A stretch of DNA of 33,064 nt, from the NCBI GenBank assembly GCA_964626735.1, contig CAZVIJ010000014.1, forward strand, positions 1 through 33,064, read 5' to 3'. The notes under the pieces are model-generated. The model was not told the DNA's origin. It worked only from the letters and a program-made list of their open reading frames with translations, and did no database searches. Source of the stretch: CAZVIJ01 sp964626735 (GTDB lineage Bacteria > Patescibacteriota > Dojkabacteria > JAOAGR01). Shown piece by piece: positions 1 through 7,900 of the stretch. The position numbers were made by a program, and so were the translations under genes. Positions within the stretch are counted from its first letter, which is position 1; every line of letters begins with the position of its first letter.

Positions 1-1
1 G

Positions 2-1511
2 TACAACAACCAAGGCTATCAAGTAGCTCGCGTTAAGGGTGATCTATTAAGTTATACAAAAAGTGTTTCCGGAATTTGGAAACCTTCTGTTGAACAGAAG
101 CCTGGTTCAGGTGGCGGAGCAACTTCGTATCACCTTGCAACAATTGACCCGGATTTCCACCACGGCAATCAGGGTATGATCGTAAACCAGGGAAACGGTG
201 AATTTAACGGAGCACTCTCGATCGATACCACGAAACTTACCGATGGTGTGCATAAGCTGGTGATCAGGACCGATGCGGATACGAACAAGAGCGCTACCCT
301 CTCCGGGGTAGAGACGATCTGGTTCAACGTTACGAACGGCGGAAACTCGAATCCTATCCCAACCGCAACATCGTTGCCGCAGCCTACAACCACTTCCGCT
401 GCAACCCCGACTAAGGCGCCAACAACTACCGTTGCGAAGACGCCTACGCCGACCGCTACCAAGGTACCAACTACAACTGTTGCTCCATCTCCCACTTCTG
501 GCGGTGGAGGCACTCCTCCGACAACCTTGAAGAGCATTTGGATTTCTCAGGAAGAAATTGCGAAATTGCCTGCGAGCGGAGCAGCTTGGGATCAAATGAA
601 GAACGATGCGTATAAAAGCTGGCCCGCGCCCGATATCAGCGACCAAAACGAAGATGTCGGAATCTATGCGATGGCTGCGGCTATGGTGTACTCGAAGACG
701 GGAGATGTCGCATTGAAGAATAAAGTGATCAAAGCGCTCCATGACGTGAAGGGAACCGAACTTCCGGGTGTCGGCCCGAACTCCGAGGACGCACGATCGC
801 TTGCGATCGGTCGAGATCTCGTTTCGTACGTGATTGCCGCCGATATCATCAATCTCGCTCAGGCTGATCCGGCATATAACGCTACGTTCGTAAGCTGGCT
901 GAAAGCAACCCGCGACAGGACCAATAGCGAAGGAAGGACCATCGTCACCTGCCACAATATCCGCCCCAACAACTGGGGAACGCACTGTGGAGCTACGAGG
1001 GCAGCAATTGACCTCTATATTGGNNNNNNNNNNATTCAAGGGATGGCTCGGCGACTACAATGCGTACCACGGATTCCAGTTCTCTGACGTATCTAAGTCT
1101 TGGGTACCTTCGGGTCAGAATCAAGTTCCGGTAAATCCGGTCGGTGCTGTCGTCAACGGACATTCGGTCGACGGCGTACTTGTCGACGATCAGAGTAGGG
1201 CAGGGTCATTCAATTGGCCACCTTCATACACCGCATATGCATACGGTGGACAGGAAGGTGCTGTTGTTCAAGCTATAATCTTCAACCGTAAGGGTTACGA
1301 TACATTCAATTGGTCGGATAAGGCGCTTTTGCGCGCCACCAAGTGGATGATGTCGAGCGAAGGCGGTAAGCCGGTATGGGATACCAGCAACGACAACAAC
1401 AAGAAATTCATTCTCGATGTAGACGATTACTACTACGGTACGAACTTCAACAGTTCGGTTTCTCCGGTAGGAAGGAATGTCGGCTATACATCTTGGACAC
1501 TCGCTCGATAA
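2..1511 (+). CDS. Secreted alginate-lyase-like protein, 5'-partial and interrupted by an assembly gap
   Basis: The reading frame is open from base 2, so the N-terminus lies outside the window. Order seen: a beta-rich N-terminal module (2-350), a Pro/Thr-rich linker of repeated TPT/PTTT units (350-500), then a helical C-terminal domain from about 530. The C-terminal domain carries a conserved-looking stretch NIRPNNWGTHCGATRAAID just before the gap and continues FKGWLGDYNAYHGFQ after it. Its pattern of helices and the NNWGTH segment resemble alginate lyase-family (alpha/alpha toroid) polysaccharide lyases; this is recognition by eye, not a search. The two halves read in different frames only because the 10 Ns are a placeholder: the true gap should be a multiple of 3. 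Likely an extracellular or surface polysaccharide-acting protein; the substrate is unknown. Confidence 0.7.
1024..1033. other. Assembly gap (10 N)
   Basis: Ten Ns inside the alginate-lyase-like gene. The frames on either side join only if the real missing length is divisible by three, so 10 is a placeholder size. Confidence 0.95.
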
Positions 1512-1564
1512 ACGGGCGCAACGGTCAATTGTCAATGACGAATTGATCAATGTGTGAAATCAAT

Positions 1565-1595
1565 TGAACTGGTTGGGAAACCAACCAGTTTTTTG
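1565..1595 (+). terminator. Rho-independent terminator of the alginate-lyase-like gene
   Basis: Perfect 10-bp stem AACTGGTTGG / CCAACCAGTT with a GAAA tetraloop, running into six Ts (1589-1594). It lies 54 nt past the stop codon and separates this gene from the Nudix gene. Confidence 0.9.
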
Positions 1596-1600
1596 TTTAC

Positions 1601-1616
1601 GTAAAGTCGACTTTAC
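1601..1616. promoter_or_regulatory. Perfect 16-bp palindrome, candidate operator
   Basis: GTAAAGTCGACTTTAC equals its own reverse complement. It directly abuts the -35-like element of the winged-helix/Nudix gene, which is where a repressor dimer could block polymerase. Autoregulation by the wHTH domain of that gene is an inference. Confidence 0.5.
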
Positions 1617-1646
1617 TGGACAGTTTTTCTGGTCTAGCCATACAAT
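1617..1646 (+). promoter_or_regulatory. Promoter of the wHTH-Nudix gene
   Basis: TGGACA (1617-1622) and TACAAT (1641-1646) are separated by 18 nt. The -10 box ends 6 nt before the ATG at 1653, so the mRNA should be leaderless. Confidence 0.65.
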
Positions 1647-1652
1647 ATTCGC

Positions 1653-2357
1653 ATGGCACGAGAAAACGAGGTTCATCCGGTTCAGGCCGATATTCTGATG
1701 GTACTCCTGTTCAAGCAGGATGCCCGATTCAAGGAACTCAACACCAAGGGCATGTCTTCCGATCATTTTACATTCCATGTGAAGAAACTCTTGGATGACG
1801 GATATATCGAGAAGACGGAAAGCGACATGTACCGCCTGACCCGTAAGGGAAAGGAATTCGCTAATCGGTTCGATACCTCAACTGCGCAAGTCGAGAGGCA
1901 GGCGAAAATAAGCGTTAGGGTTGTTGCCGTCGACGATGCGGCTGATGTAAGGAAGTATTTATTGCACCAACGGCTGAAGCATCCCAATTTCGGCTTCCAC
2001 GGATTCCCCGGCGGAAAAGTGAAGTGGGGCGAGACGGTCTACGACGCAGCTGCACGCGAACTTAAGGAAGAGGCCGGTGTTGAAGCCGACCTTACGCTCG
2101 TAGGCGTCCAGCATAAGATCGATAAATCTGTCGACGGCGATATGCTTGAGGATAAGTTCTTCTTCGTCTTCAAAGCTGAAAATATCCGGGGGACCTTGAT
2201 ACTTGAAGAGCACGAGGGAGGAAAGAATGTTTGGATGAGCCGATCCGAAATCGACGCGCTCGACACGTTCTTCCACGGCGCAGGAATCATCCTCGACATG
2301 ATCGACCAATCAACTTTCTCATTCGACGAAGCTGAATATCGGGTTAAATATTATTAG
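1653..2357 (+). CDS. Winged-helix / Nudix hydrolase fusion
   Basis: A 234-residue protein. Residues ~8-75 look like a winged helix-turn-helix (DHFTFHVKKLLDDGYIEKTE, then a wing ending YRLTRKGKEF). Residues ~85-234 form a Nudix domain with an intact Nudix box at 121-143: G, five residues, E127, seven residues, then RELKEEAGV. Nudix enzymes cleave nucleoside diphosphates linked to another moiety; the substrate cannot be read here. In the known NrtR regulators the Nudix domain is N-terminal and the HTH C-terminal; here the order is reversed. The catalytic box is complete, so it may be both an enzyme and a ligand-sensing regulator. A perfect palindrome lies just upstream. The start is fixed by the -10 box six bases upstream. 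Confidence 0.85.
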   Translation: MARENEVHPVQADILMVLLFKQDARFKELNTKGMSSDHFTFHVKKLLDDGYIEKTESDMYRLTRKGKEFANRFDTSTAQVERQAKISVRVVAVDDAADVRKYLLHQRLKHPNFGFHGFPGGKVKWGETVYDAAARELKEEAGVEADLTLVGVQHKIDKSVDGDMLEDKFFFVFKAENIRGTLILEEHEGGKNVWMSRSEIDALDTFFHGAGIILDMIDQSTFSFDEAEYRVKYY

Positions 2358-2449
2358 TTCGATGGGTGGTTAGTTAGTTAGTTCAACCAACAAACCAATG
2401 AACCAATGAACCAACGAACCACTCAATCATTCACAATTAAAAACTATTT
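2358..2449 (+). repeat. Short tandem/inverted repeat spacer between the Nudix and enolase-like genes
   Basis: GTTA units (2368-2382) are followed by degenerate 8-bp AACCAATG/AACCAACG units (2393-2418). The left side (GTGGTTAGTT, 2366-2375) can pair imperfectly with the right side ending AACCAC (2417-2422), giving a long weak hairpin. It may act as a terminator or simply be a microsatellite. Confidence 0.5.
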
Positions 2450-2470
2450 ATGTATGATGATTCATCTGCC

Positions 2471-3706
2471 ATGAGAATTAAGTCTGTCACTGCTCGACAA
2501 GTCATCAATGCGAAGGGTCATCCGACGCTCCAGGTAGAAGTATCAACTTCCAAAAACACGGCATTCTCATCGGTCCCGATTGCTGCTTCCAAAAGCAAGT
2601 TCGAATTCTTCGACGCGTACGATAATGATCTCAGGAGGTTCCATGGAGAAACGCTTGAGACTATCGTCAATAACGTACACACCGTTATCGCTCCGGAGTT
2701 CATCGGCAAGAACGTTATGGATCAAGATGCGCTCGATCTTCTTCTGCTGAAAATCGACTCGACGTTGGGAAGGACGCTGCTCGGAGTAAATACCATTACT
2801 GCAACGTCACAGGCAATTGCACGGCTAGGCGCAATGGAATCGGATCTTCCTCTTTTCAAGTATATTCGGGTACTCCATGATTTTACCGGATCGCCATCGA
2901 CCCATTTGCATTCCGATTACAAGCTGCCGAAGCCGGTTATAACGATCTACAAATCTTCATCTCACGATACCGAGCGGCATATTCCCGCACAAGAGATTAT
3001 GGTGCTGCCGAGAACCTCGTTCGTTTACGGCAGGGATTTGGTGCCGATGTTCGATGCTCTCCATTTCTTGAAGATCGTCGATACGAAGCATACGCTAAAC
3101 TCGCTTCTTGATGTCCTTTTGAAGGAAATTTCCATGAGCGGCTTCAAGTTCTCGCTTGGCGTCGATATGTCAGCATCGCGATACAAGCGGGTAGAGGATA
3201 CCCGGTATGTCATTCCGCATTTTACGTCGTCGAGCGTTCCCTTCTCGGCAGACGCGAAAAAGCTGGTGAAGGCGTACGAGGAAATGATCAAGAACCACAA
3301 ACTTGCTTTCCTTGAGGATCCGCTCGCAGAAGACGAGTATTCCGCTTGGAAAACTTTGAAGGATTTTGTCGAAAGCCACGACAAGAAAGTCGAGCTCGTT
3401 TCGGATGACTTTACTGCGACTAATCTTGAGCGGCTTGAGAAGATCGGAACGCTCGAGTGCTCGAATAACGTGGTTATCAAGCCGTCTCAGGCAGGAACGG
3501 TGACTGAGTGCATCCATTTCGCGCAACGGGCCCGAAAGTACGATCAGAATATTACCGTTTCGTACCGACATGGCGATACCGAAGATACGTTTATCTCCGA
3601 CTTCGCGGTTGGGGTAAACGCGGACTACCTTAGATCCGGTTACTACCGCGGTTCCGAGCATAACTCAAAGCTCAACAGACTGCTCCAGATAGAAGATAGT
3701 TTATAG
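2471..3706 (+). CDS. Enolase-family paralogue lacking key catalytic residues
   Basis: A 411-residue protein aligning over its whole length with enolase (N-terminal ARQVINAKGHPT matches the family's AREILDSRGNPT). Metal-ligand positions remain: D232 (VDMSAS), E282 (LEDP), D312 (SDDFTATN). The base lysine K337 (VIKPSQAGT) and E175 (AQEIM) also remain. Lost: the flexible SGAST loop (here IAASKS), the whole GDEGG segment holding the general acid, the SHRSGET histidine (Y365 in SYRHGDT) and the IKTG lysine (R388 in LRSG). It is therefore probably not a working enolase: either a moonlighting or structural paralogue or a related enzyme with another substrate. The start at 2471 matches enolase N-termini; an in-frame ATG at 2450 would add seven residues. 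A TATGAT box sits at 2453-2458. Confidence 0.85.
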   Translation: MRIKSVTARQVINAKGHPTLQVEVSTSKNTAFSSVPIAASKSKFEFFDAYDNDLRRFHGETLETIVNNVHTVIAPEFIGKNVMDQDALDLLLLKIDSTLGRTLLGVNTITATSQAIARLGAMESDLPLFKYIRVLHDFTGSPSTHLHSDYKLPKPVITIYKSSSHDTERHIPAQEIMVLPRTSFVYGRDLVPMFDALHFLKIVDTKHTLNSLLDVLLKEISMSGFKFSLGVDMSASRYKRVEDTRYVIPHFTSSSVPFSADAKKLVKAYEEMIKNHKLAFLEDPLAEDEYSAWKTLKDFVESHDKKVELVSDDFTATNLERLEKIGTLECSNNVVIKPSQAGTVTECIHFAQRARKYDQNITVSYRHGDTEDTFISDFAVGVNADYLRSGYYRGSEHNSKLNRLLQIEDSL

Positions 3707-3738
3707 CGCCTTTAATTGTGGAATACCCCACAGTAGTG

Positions 3739-3744
3739 TAGTAT
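3739..3744 (+). promoter_or_regulatory. -10 box of lepB
   Basis: TAGTAT, ending 8 nt before the ATG at 3753. Confidence 0.45.
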
Positions 3745-3752
3745 CCTTAAGA

Positions 3753-4445
3753 ATGGATCGAACAAATAACGAAAATCCAGGCTCGGTTCCAAACTTCGCG
3801 CAAGAGCACTACTCGAAGAAGGCGTATTTCGGTACGAATACGGGGAGTAATTTCCTTGTCACCGTGTTCGGCGGGATCATCTCGTGGATTTTCGATTCTG
3901 TCCAGGTAATTATTATCGCTCTCGCGATTTTTATCGTCTTCTACTTGTTCATCGTCTCTCCCCACACGATCGATGGAGTTTCTATGCAGCCGAATTTCTG
4001 CAACTCGGATCTGATACTCGCGGACAAGCTCACCCCGCGGTTCAACAGCTACGATTACGGCGATGTCATCGTTTTCAAGCATGACGAGGCCAACGACTAC
4101 ATCAAAAGAATTATCGGCAAGGGCGGGGACAAGGTAAAAGTCGAAGACGGCCATGTTTACCGTAACGGCACGAAGCTTGGCGAAATCTATCTGCCTCAAG
4201 GAAGGATGACTGAACTTCAGCCGGGAGATATGATGGAAGAAGGCAAGGAGTATACAGTTCCGCAAGGCCAGTATTTGGTATTCGGCGACAACCGGCCCAA
4301 CAGTACCGACTCGCGAAGATTCCTCGCAATCGATCCCCAAGTCAACACGATCAAGGGACGAGTAAAACTTATCATTTGGCCGCTCAAGCGAGCGAGAATT
4401 TTCGAGAAAACGCAGGTGCTTCCAGCCGACGAGTGCAGGCAATAA
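3753..4445 (+). CDS. lepB: Signal peptidase I
   Basis: A 230-residue membrane-bound serine protease that removes signal peptides from exported proteins. One transmembrane segment spans ~49-68 after a cytosolic N-terminus. The catalytic serine is S77 in GVSMQPN and the general-base lysine is K118 in YIKRIIG. The conserved box E is present as GDNRPNSTDSR near residue 185. All hallmark residues of the family are there, so it should be active. The window also encodes a secreted lyase-like protein. It is followed by a hairpin that may end transcription. Confidence 0.95.
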   Translation: MDRTNNENPGSVPNFAQEHYSKKAYFGTNTGSNFLVTVFGGIISWIFDSVQVIIIALAIFIVFYLFIVSPHTIDGVSMQPNFCNSDLILADKLTPRFNSYDYGDVIVFKHDEANDYIKRIIGKGGDKVKVEDGHVYRNGTKLGEIYLPQGRMTELQPGDMMEEGKEYTVPQGQYLVFGDNRPNSTDSRRFLAIDPQVNTIKGRVKLIIWPLKRARIFEKTQVLPADECRQ

Positions 4446-4568
4446 ATCCGGCACCTATATGCAAGAAATTTTCAGGAATTTTTACAGATGTCTTATCCTG
4501 TTGCTAGTGGCCTGTAATGATCTCAGGAATCTCTGTAAGGCTCCTCGGTGTATAAAAACCTATATTGA

Positions 4569-4595
4569 GCCGTTGTAAAATAACGAGGCGGTTTT
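4569..4595 (+). terminator. Probable terminator between convergent genes
   Basis: GCCGTT pairs with AACG-A-GGC (one bulged A) and is followed by GGTTTTAC. An alternative 7-bp pairing TGTAAAA/TTTTACA (4574-4598) overlaps it. It lies between the 3' ends of lepB and the minus-strand gene at 4594. Confidence 0.4.
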
Positions 4596-5286
4596 ACACG
4601 CGATATGCGAGCTCCTGTTGTGCCTGGGATATGAGTTTTTCCATTGCTACCGATCTTTCTTTGATAATTTGGTTGTAGCACAAGTTGAGCAGCGCATTAG
4701 GCGAATATCTCGGATGGAATGTTCCTTCTTTTCCGAACCGTTTGATTACCAGTCGTTGTGCAGCCATAAGATGAGCAGCTATCGCATGCCCGTAGTGCGA
4801 TCGATCGTCTACGCGGACGTTGAATATTTCCGGTTGCTGTCCGGCAGCGTTCCTTCGGCATTCGAGATGGTGTTCATTCGTTTTTCCGTCGAGATCTTCC
4901 AGGAATCCAGGCTGCATGATTACGATCCGCCGTTTTCCATCGAGCGATGCAAGCTCGGGTAGGAACAATCCTCGGTTAGCCATTCTTGCAATCGTTGCAT
5001 GGGTGCACCGATTTCCCTCTAGTTCTTCCGCCCCGGTACGATCCGGATGGATGGTCAGCTTGATGTAGGGGTAAAAAATTTCCCCGTCGAGCGTCGATAC
5101 CATTCCAGTCTTGGATAACAAACGCAGCCGTGCGTCCGCTTCCGCGAGGGCAATATCGAGCATCGTACGGTAATCTCCTATGAACGTCGCCTCATTGAAC
5201 GCTATTGCGTCGTCAACGGTTTGGTCGTCAGTTCCGCGTAGCGTTACGATATCACCGGTATTCTTTTCGATGAGGCTAAATGACAT
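4594..5286 (-). CDS. Hypothetical protein, 230 aa
   Basis: I do not recognise this protein. It is soluble, without a signal peptide or membrane segment. The C-terminal third is helical (HYGHAIAAHLMAAQRLVIKRFG, then LLNLCYNQIIKERSVAMEKLISQAQQEL). It has its own promoter: TATAAT at 5292-5297 is 5 nt before the ATG at 5286. Another ATG at 5290 leads to a stop after four codons and is out of frame. It is the distal member of a minus-strand run with the 5310-5951 and radA genes, each separately promoted. Confidence 0.7.
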   Translation of the reverse strand: MSFSLIEKNTGDIVTLRGTDDQTVDDAIAFNEATFIGDYRTMLDIALAEADARLRLLSKTGMVSTLDGEIFYPYIKLTIHPDRTGAEELEGNRCTHATIARMANRGLFLPELASLDGKRRIVIMQPGFLEDLDGKTNEHHLECRRNAAGQQPEIFNVRVDDRSHYGHAIAAHLMAAQRLVIKRFGKEGTFHPRYSPNALLNLCYNQIIKERSVAMEKLISQAQQELAYRV

Positions 5287-5291
5287 ACATG

Positions 5292-5297
5292 ATTATA
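5292..5297 (-). promoter_or_regulatory. -10 box, gene 4594-5286
   Basis: TATAAT preceded by TGG (extended -10 type); 5 nt to the ATG. Confidence 0.65.
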
Positions 5298-5309
5298 CCA
5301 GTCAAAACG

Positions 5310-5951
5310 CTATTTCTGGCGGTTGAGGTGCTCGTTGAGGAGTATCCGTGTTAGGGATGACGATGCGAAGAATGCTCGATTTGCCTTTTCTATCGGAGAA
5401 TTGCCGTACTCCGCCGTTTGGCGGTCGCGGATTGCAGCCTCCAGCGAAAGTACTCTCATGCTGTCGTCTTGGGTGTCTAGGTACGATCGTGTGATATCTT
5501 TGTCATGCGTCAAATCAGCAAGGTAAAATCCCCTGAGGTCTTTTCTCAAGAATTTGAGCCATCCTGGAGCCCATGCATACATGACCGCATAACGCGCAAG
5601 CATTTCAGAATTCGGTACGGTGAGACCGCTGACCGTATTTCCGGCTTTAGTCATCGTAAAAACGCCAAGCTGGTTCAGGATTGTTTCCGCATAAGAGCTA
5701 GGATCGATCGTACATCGATCGAGCGTTTCCAAAAGACGCGCATCGTATGTCGCCACGAATCCTTTTTCATCGAGCTCAGTCAATCGCAACCAGCACGATC
5801 CCAAGAGAGCGATTGCCATATTTCCGCTCGCTTCCGGCAATCCCGACTCTGTCGTGATCCATTTCGAGACGCCGTCGATACCGTTACCAAGGTCTTCATC
5901 GACTTGGATCATGTATCCCGAATCTTTGATTACGTAGCTTAATCCGCTCAT
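5310..5951 (-). CDS. Hypothetical protein, 213 aa
   Basis: Unrecognised. The N-terminal half is mixed alpha/beta. Residues ~120-150 contain an aromatic stretch (YAVMYAWAPGWLKFLRKDLRGFYLADL). The last 50 residues are helical and basic (IEKANRAFFASSSLTRILLNEHLNRQK). No signal peptide is seen. TATAAT at 5958-5963, 6 nt upstream of the ATG, fixes the start. It ends 23 nt before the next minus-strand gene and begins 34 nt after the end of radA. Confidence 0.7.
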   Translation of the reverse strand: MSGLSYVIKDSGYMIQVDEDLGNGIDGVSKWITTESGLPEASGNMAIALLGSCWLRLTELDEKGFVATYDARLLETLDRCTIDPSSYAETILNQLGVFTMTKAGNTVSGLTVPNSEMLARYAVMYAWAPGWLKFLRKDLRGFYLADLTHDKDITRSYLDTQDDSMRVLSLEAAIRDRQTAEYGNSPIEKANRAFFASSSLTRILLNEHLNRQK

Positions 5952-5957
5952 GCGGCG

Positions 5958-5963
5958 ATTATA
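5958..5963 (-). promoter_or_regulatory. -10 box, gene 5310-5951
   Basis: TATAAT preceded by TTGG; 6 nt to the ATG. Confidence 0.65.
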
Positions 5964-5985
5964 CCAAGGGGGCTACGATTCTGTC

Positions 5986-7284
5986 TTAACCTAATCCTGC
6001 CACTTTCAATACCTTCATGTTTTCCCGAGAATAAACATTTTCGAACCCGAGGCTTCTTGCCTTGGAAATCCTCTGTTCGAGCTTTTGCACTCCGCGTATT
6101 TCCCCGGTCAGGCCAAGTTCGCCGATATAGCAGCTTGATTGGGGCAAAGGTTTCGACTTCATGGACGAGATGATAGCCATGCACACAGCGAGATCGGCGC
6201 TCGTGTCGTCGATGCGGATTCCTCCCACGACATTCACGTAAATATCGAACTCTTCAAGGTGCAAGTTGAGCTTTTTCATCAGGATTGCGATGAGAAGTTC
6301 AAGGCGTTTCTGGTCGTACCCGTTCGATACTCGCTTGGGATATGCGAAAGTGGATTTGGAACACAGCGCCTGAACTTCCAAGACTATCGAAAGCGAACCT
6401 TCCTGGAATATGGTATATGCTACTCCTTCTTCGGCCTTTACCTCGTCGATAAAATATTTTTCCGCATGGTCGATTTCCTTCAAGCCGTTCTGGTGCATTT
6501 CGTAGATCGCTAGCTCGTTCGTGCCTCCGAATCTATTCTTCGTCACTTTGAGGATTCGCGTATCGTTTTTACGATCCCCCTCGAAATACAGTACCGTATC
6601 TACCATATGCTCGAGGATTTTCGGACCGGCTATATTGCCCTCCTTGGTAATCTGCCCGATCATGATGACCGATACGTTGTTCTTTTTTGCATACTCGGTT
6701 ATGTAGTTGGCGCATTCCCGTATCTGATTCATCGAACCGGGAAAGCCCGAAACCTCATTGGATGTTACCGTCTGAATCGAGTCGACGATGAGCAAGTCGT
6801 AGTCTTTCGATTTGATTTGGGCGAGGATTGATTCCAGGTTGGTATCGTTTGAGAAATCCGTGTTCGAGTAATCATCGAGTTTTGCGAGCCTTGAGGCTCG
6901 TCTAGCGATTTGCTCGAGCGATTCTTCGCCTGATACATACAAGACTTTGATCTGCGAATCGACGCAAATTTGAGTGAGCAGCGTCGATTTGCCGATGCCG
7001 GGCTCGCCGGCGAAGAGAACGACTTGCCCGACGGTCAGTCCGCCTCCGAGAAGCTTATTGAGGCTTGCCATGCGAATCTGCTTTTTCTCAACGGACGTAT
7101 CGATTTCTTCAAGCTTGGAAGTTTTCAAGTCGGCTTCTCGTATTTTTCCGGCCTTCAGCTTGTTGTCGTCCATGTTGTCGCGGACGATCGTATTCCACTG
7201 GCCGCAACTCGTGCATTTCCCTTGCCACGCCGGATATACAGCTTCGCACGATGTGCAAATATAGGTAACCTTCGACTTAGCCAT
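5986..7284 (-). CDS. radA: DNA repair/recombination protein RadA
   Basis: A 432-residue RecA-superfamily ATPase acting in processing of recombination intermediates and branch migration. The N-terminal zinc finger has C10, C13, C24 and C27. Walker A is GEPGIGKS (93-100) and Walker B is LLIVDSIQ (164-171). The RadA-specific KNRFG motif is at 249-253. The C-terminal ~150 residues form the inactive Lon-protease-like domain (VVGGIRIDDTSADLAVCMAI). Length is slightly short of the usual ~450, with all domains present. TATAAT 6 nt before the ATG marks a leaderless start. Confidence 0.97.
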   Translation of the reverse strand: MAKSKVTYICTSCEAVYPAWQGKCTSCGQWNTIVRDNMDDNKLKAGKIREADLKTSKLEEIDTSVEKKQIRMASLNKLLGGGLTVGQVVLFAGEPGIGKSTLLTQICVDSQIKVLYVSGEESLEQIARRASRLAKLDDYSNTDFSNDTNLESILAQIKSKDYDLLIVDSIQTVTSNEVSGFPGSMNQIRECANYITEYAKKNNVSVIMIGQITKEGNIAGPKILEHMVDTVLYFEGDRKNDTRILKVTKNRFGGTNELAIYEMHQNGLKEIDHAEKYFIDEVKAEEGVAYTIFQEGSLSIVLEVQALCSKSTFAYPKRVSNGYDQKRLELLIAILMKKLNLHLEEFDIYVNVVGGIRIDDTSADLAVCMAIISSMKSKPLPQSSCYIGELGLTGEIRGVQKLEQRISKARSLGFENVYSRENMKVLKVAGLG

Positions 7285-7290
7285 AATTCG

Positions 7291-7296
7291 ATTATA
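7291..7296 (-). promoter_or_regulatory. -10 box of radA
   Basis: TATAAT, 6 nt before the radA ATG; it is divergent from the promoter at 7339. Confidence 0.7.
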
Positions 7297-7338
7297 GTAA
7301 ATTTGCAGGACGATTTGCGTACTTTGACATTGGTGTAG

Positions 7339-7344
7339 GATAAT
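7339..7344 (+). promoter_or_regulatory. -10 box, gene 7350-7589
   Basis: GATAAT, 5 nt before the GTG start at 7350. Confidence 0.5.
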
Positions 7345-7349
7345 CGCTT

Positions 7350-7589
7350 GTGAAACAAGAAACGCCTGTCGTCTCGAATACCGAGTACGTTCCTATTGTC
7401 GGCGTATGCCTAGCCGGCGGATTGATAATTCTTAACGCCGTCGTCGGACTTGGCGATCTTGTCATGGCGGGAGCACCGGTAACCCAGACATGGCAATTGT
7501 GGGTGAGCAGCGGGCTTGCCCTTATCGCGCTCGATGGATTCCTGAACCAAATCGCACAAGCCGACGCCCATATTGATCAGGCACGCTAA
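7350..7589 (+). CDS. Small two-helix membrane protein, paralogue of the next gene
   Basis: A 79-residue protein starting with GTG. Two hydrophobic segments (VPIVGVCLAGGLIILNAVVG and WVSSGLALIALDGFL) are joined by a short loop. The motif TWQLWVSSGLALIALDGF matches TWPAWASSAMAFYSWQGF in the following protein, so the two are tandem paralogues. No known family recognised; the function is unknown. Confidence 0.65.
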   Translation: MKQETPVVSNTEYVPIVGVCLAGGLIILNAVVGLGDLVMAGAPVTQTWQLWVSSGLALIALDGFLNQIAQADAHIDQAR

Positions 7590-7596
7590 CGCATGG

Positions 7597-7602
7597 CATA
7601 CT
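7597..7602 (+). promoter_or_regulatory. -10 box, gene 7609-7824
   Basis: CATACT, 6 nt before the ATG at 7609; it supports that start over the upstream in-frame ATT at 7573. Confidence 0.4.
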
Positions 7603-7608
7603 CGTTTC

Positions 7609-7824
7609 ATGCTCGAGTATGACCCCGATGACATCGCTTTGGAAGGCGACGATTTATTCCGATATTCAATGGCGGCTGTTGCCGCGGCATTAATGGTAGG
7701 AGCTGCTACGAAAGGCGCTGTCGATATTTTCGCGCTTCATCATTCGGTACTCTCGACATGGCCTGCTTGGGCATCCTCGGCGATGGCATTTTACTCCTGG
7801 CAGGGATTCACGTTCAGGCTGTGA
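7609..7824 (+). CDS. Small two-helix membrane protein, paralogue of the preceding gene
   Basis: A 71-residue protein with an acidic N-terminus (MLEYDPDDIALEGDD) and two hydrophobic segments (~19-37 and ~48-64). The second segment is conserved with the preceding protein (TW, W.SS, GF positions). The frame is open upstream to 7573, but only as a non-ATG codon inside the previous gene's end, so 7609 is preferred. It probably arose by tandem duplication. Confidence 0.6.
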   Translation: MLEYDPDDIALEGDDLFRYSMAAVAAALMVGAATKGAVDIFALHHSVLSTWPAWASSAMAFYSWQGFTFRL

Positions 7825-7866
7825 TCTGAATTGTGCTTTATACGCTCCGTAAAGTAACCGCAATAA

Positions 7867-7886
7867 AAAATCCGATTGTAGATTTT
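7867..7886. terminator. Weak bidirectional terminator between convergent genes
   Basis: AAAATC (7867-7872) pairs with GATTTT (7881-7886) around an 8-nt loop, with A/T runs on both sides. It lies between the ends of the 7609 gene (plus) and the glycosyltransferase (minus). Confidence 0.35.
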
Positions 7887-7900
7887 GCCTTTGAGTGGTA

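Noticed and set aside
2450..2470. Enolase-like gene starting at 2450
   Set aside because: The extra seven residues (MYDDSSA) have no counterpart in enolases, and the TATGAT box overlaps them; 2471 fits better, though this is not certain.
4111..4329. Small frames inside lepB and other large genes on the opposite strand
   Set aside because: They lie fully within genes with clear family motifs and lack -10 boxes at the spacing seen for real genes.
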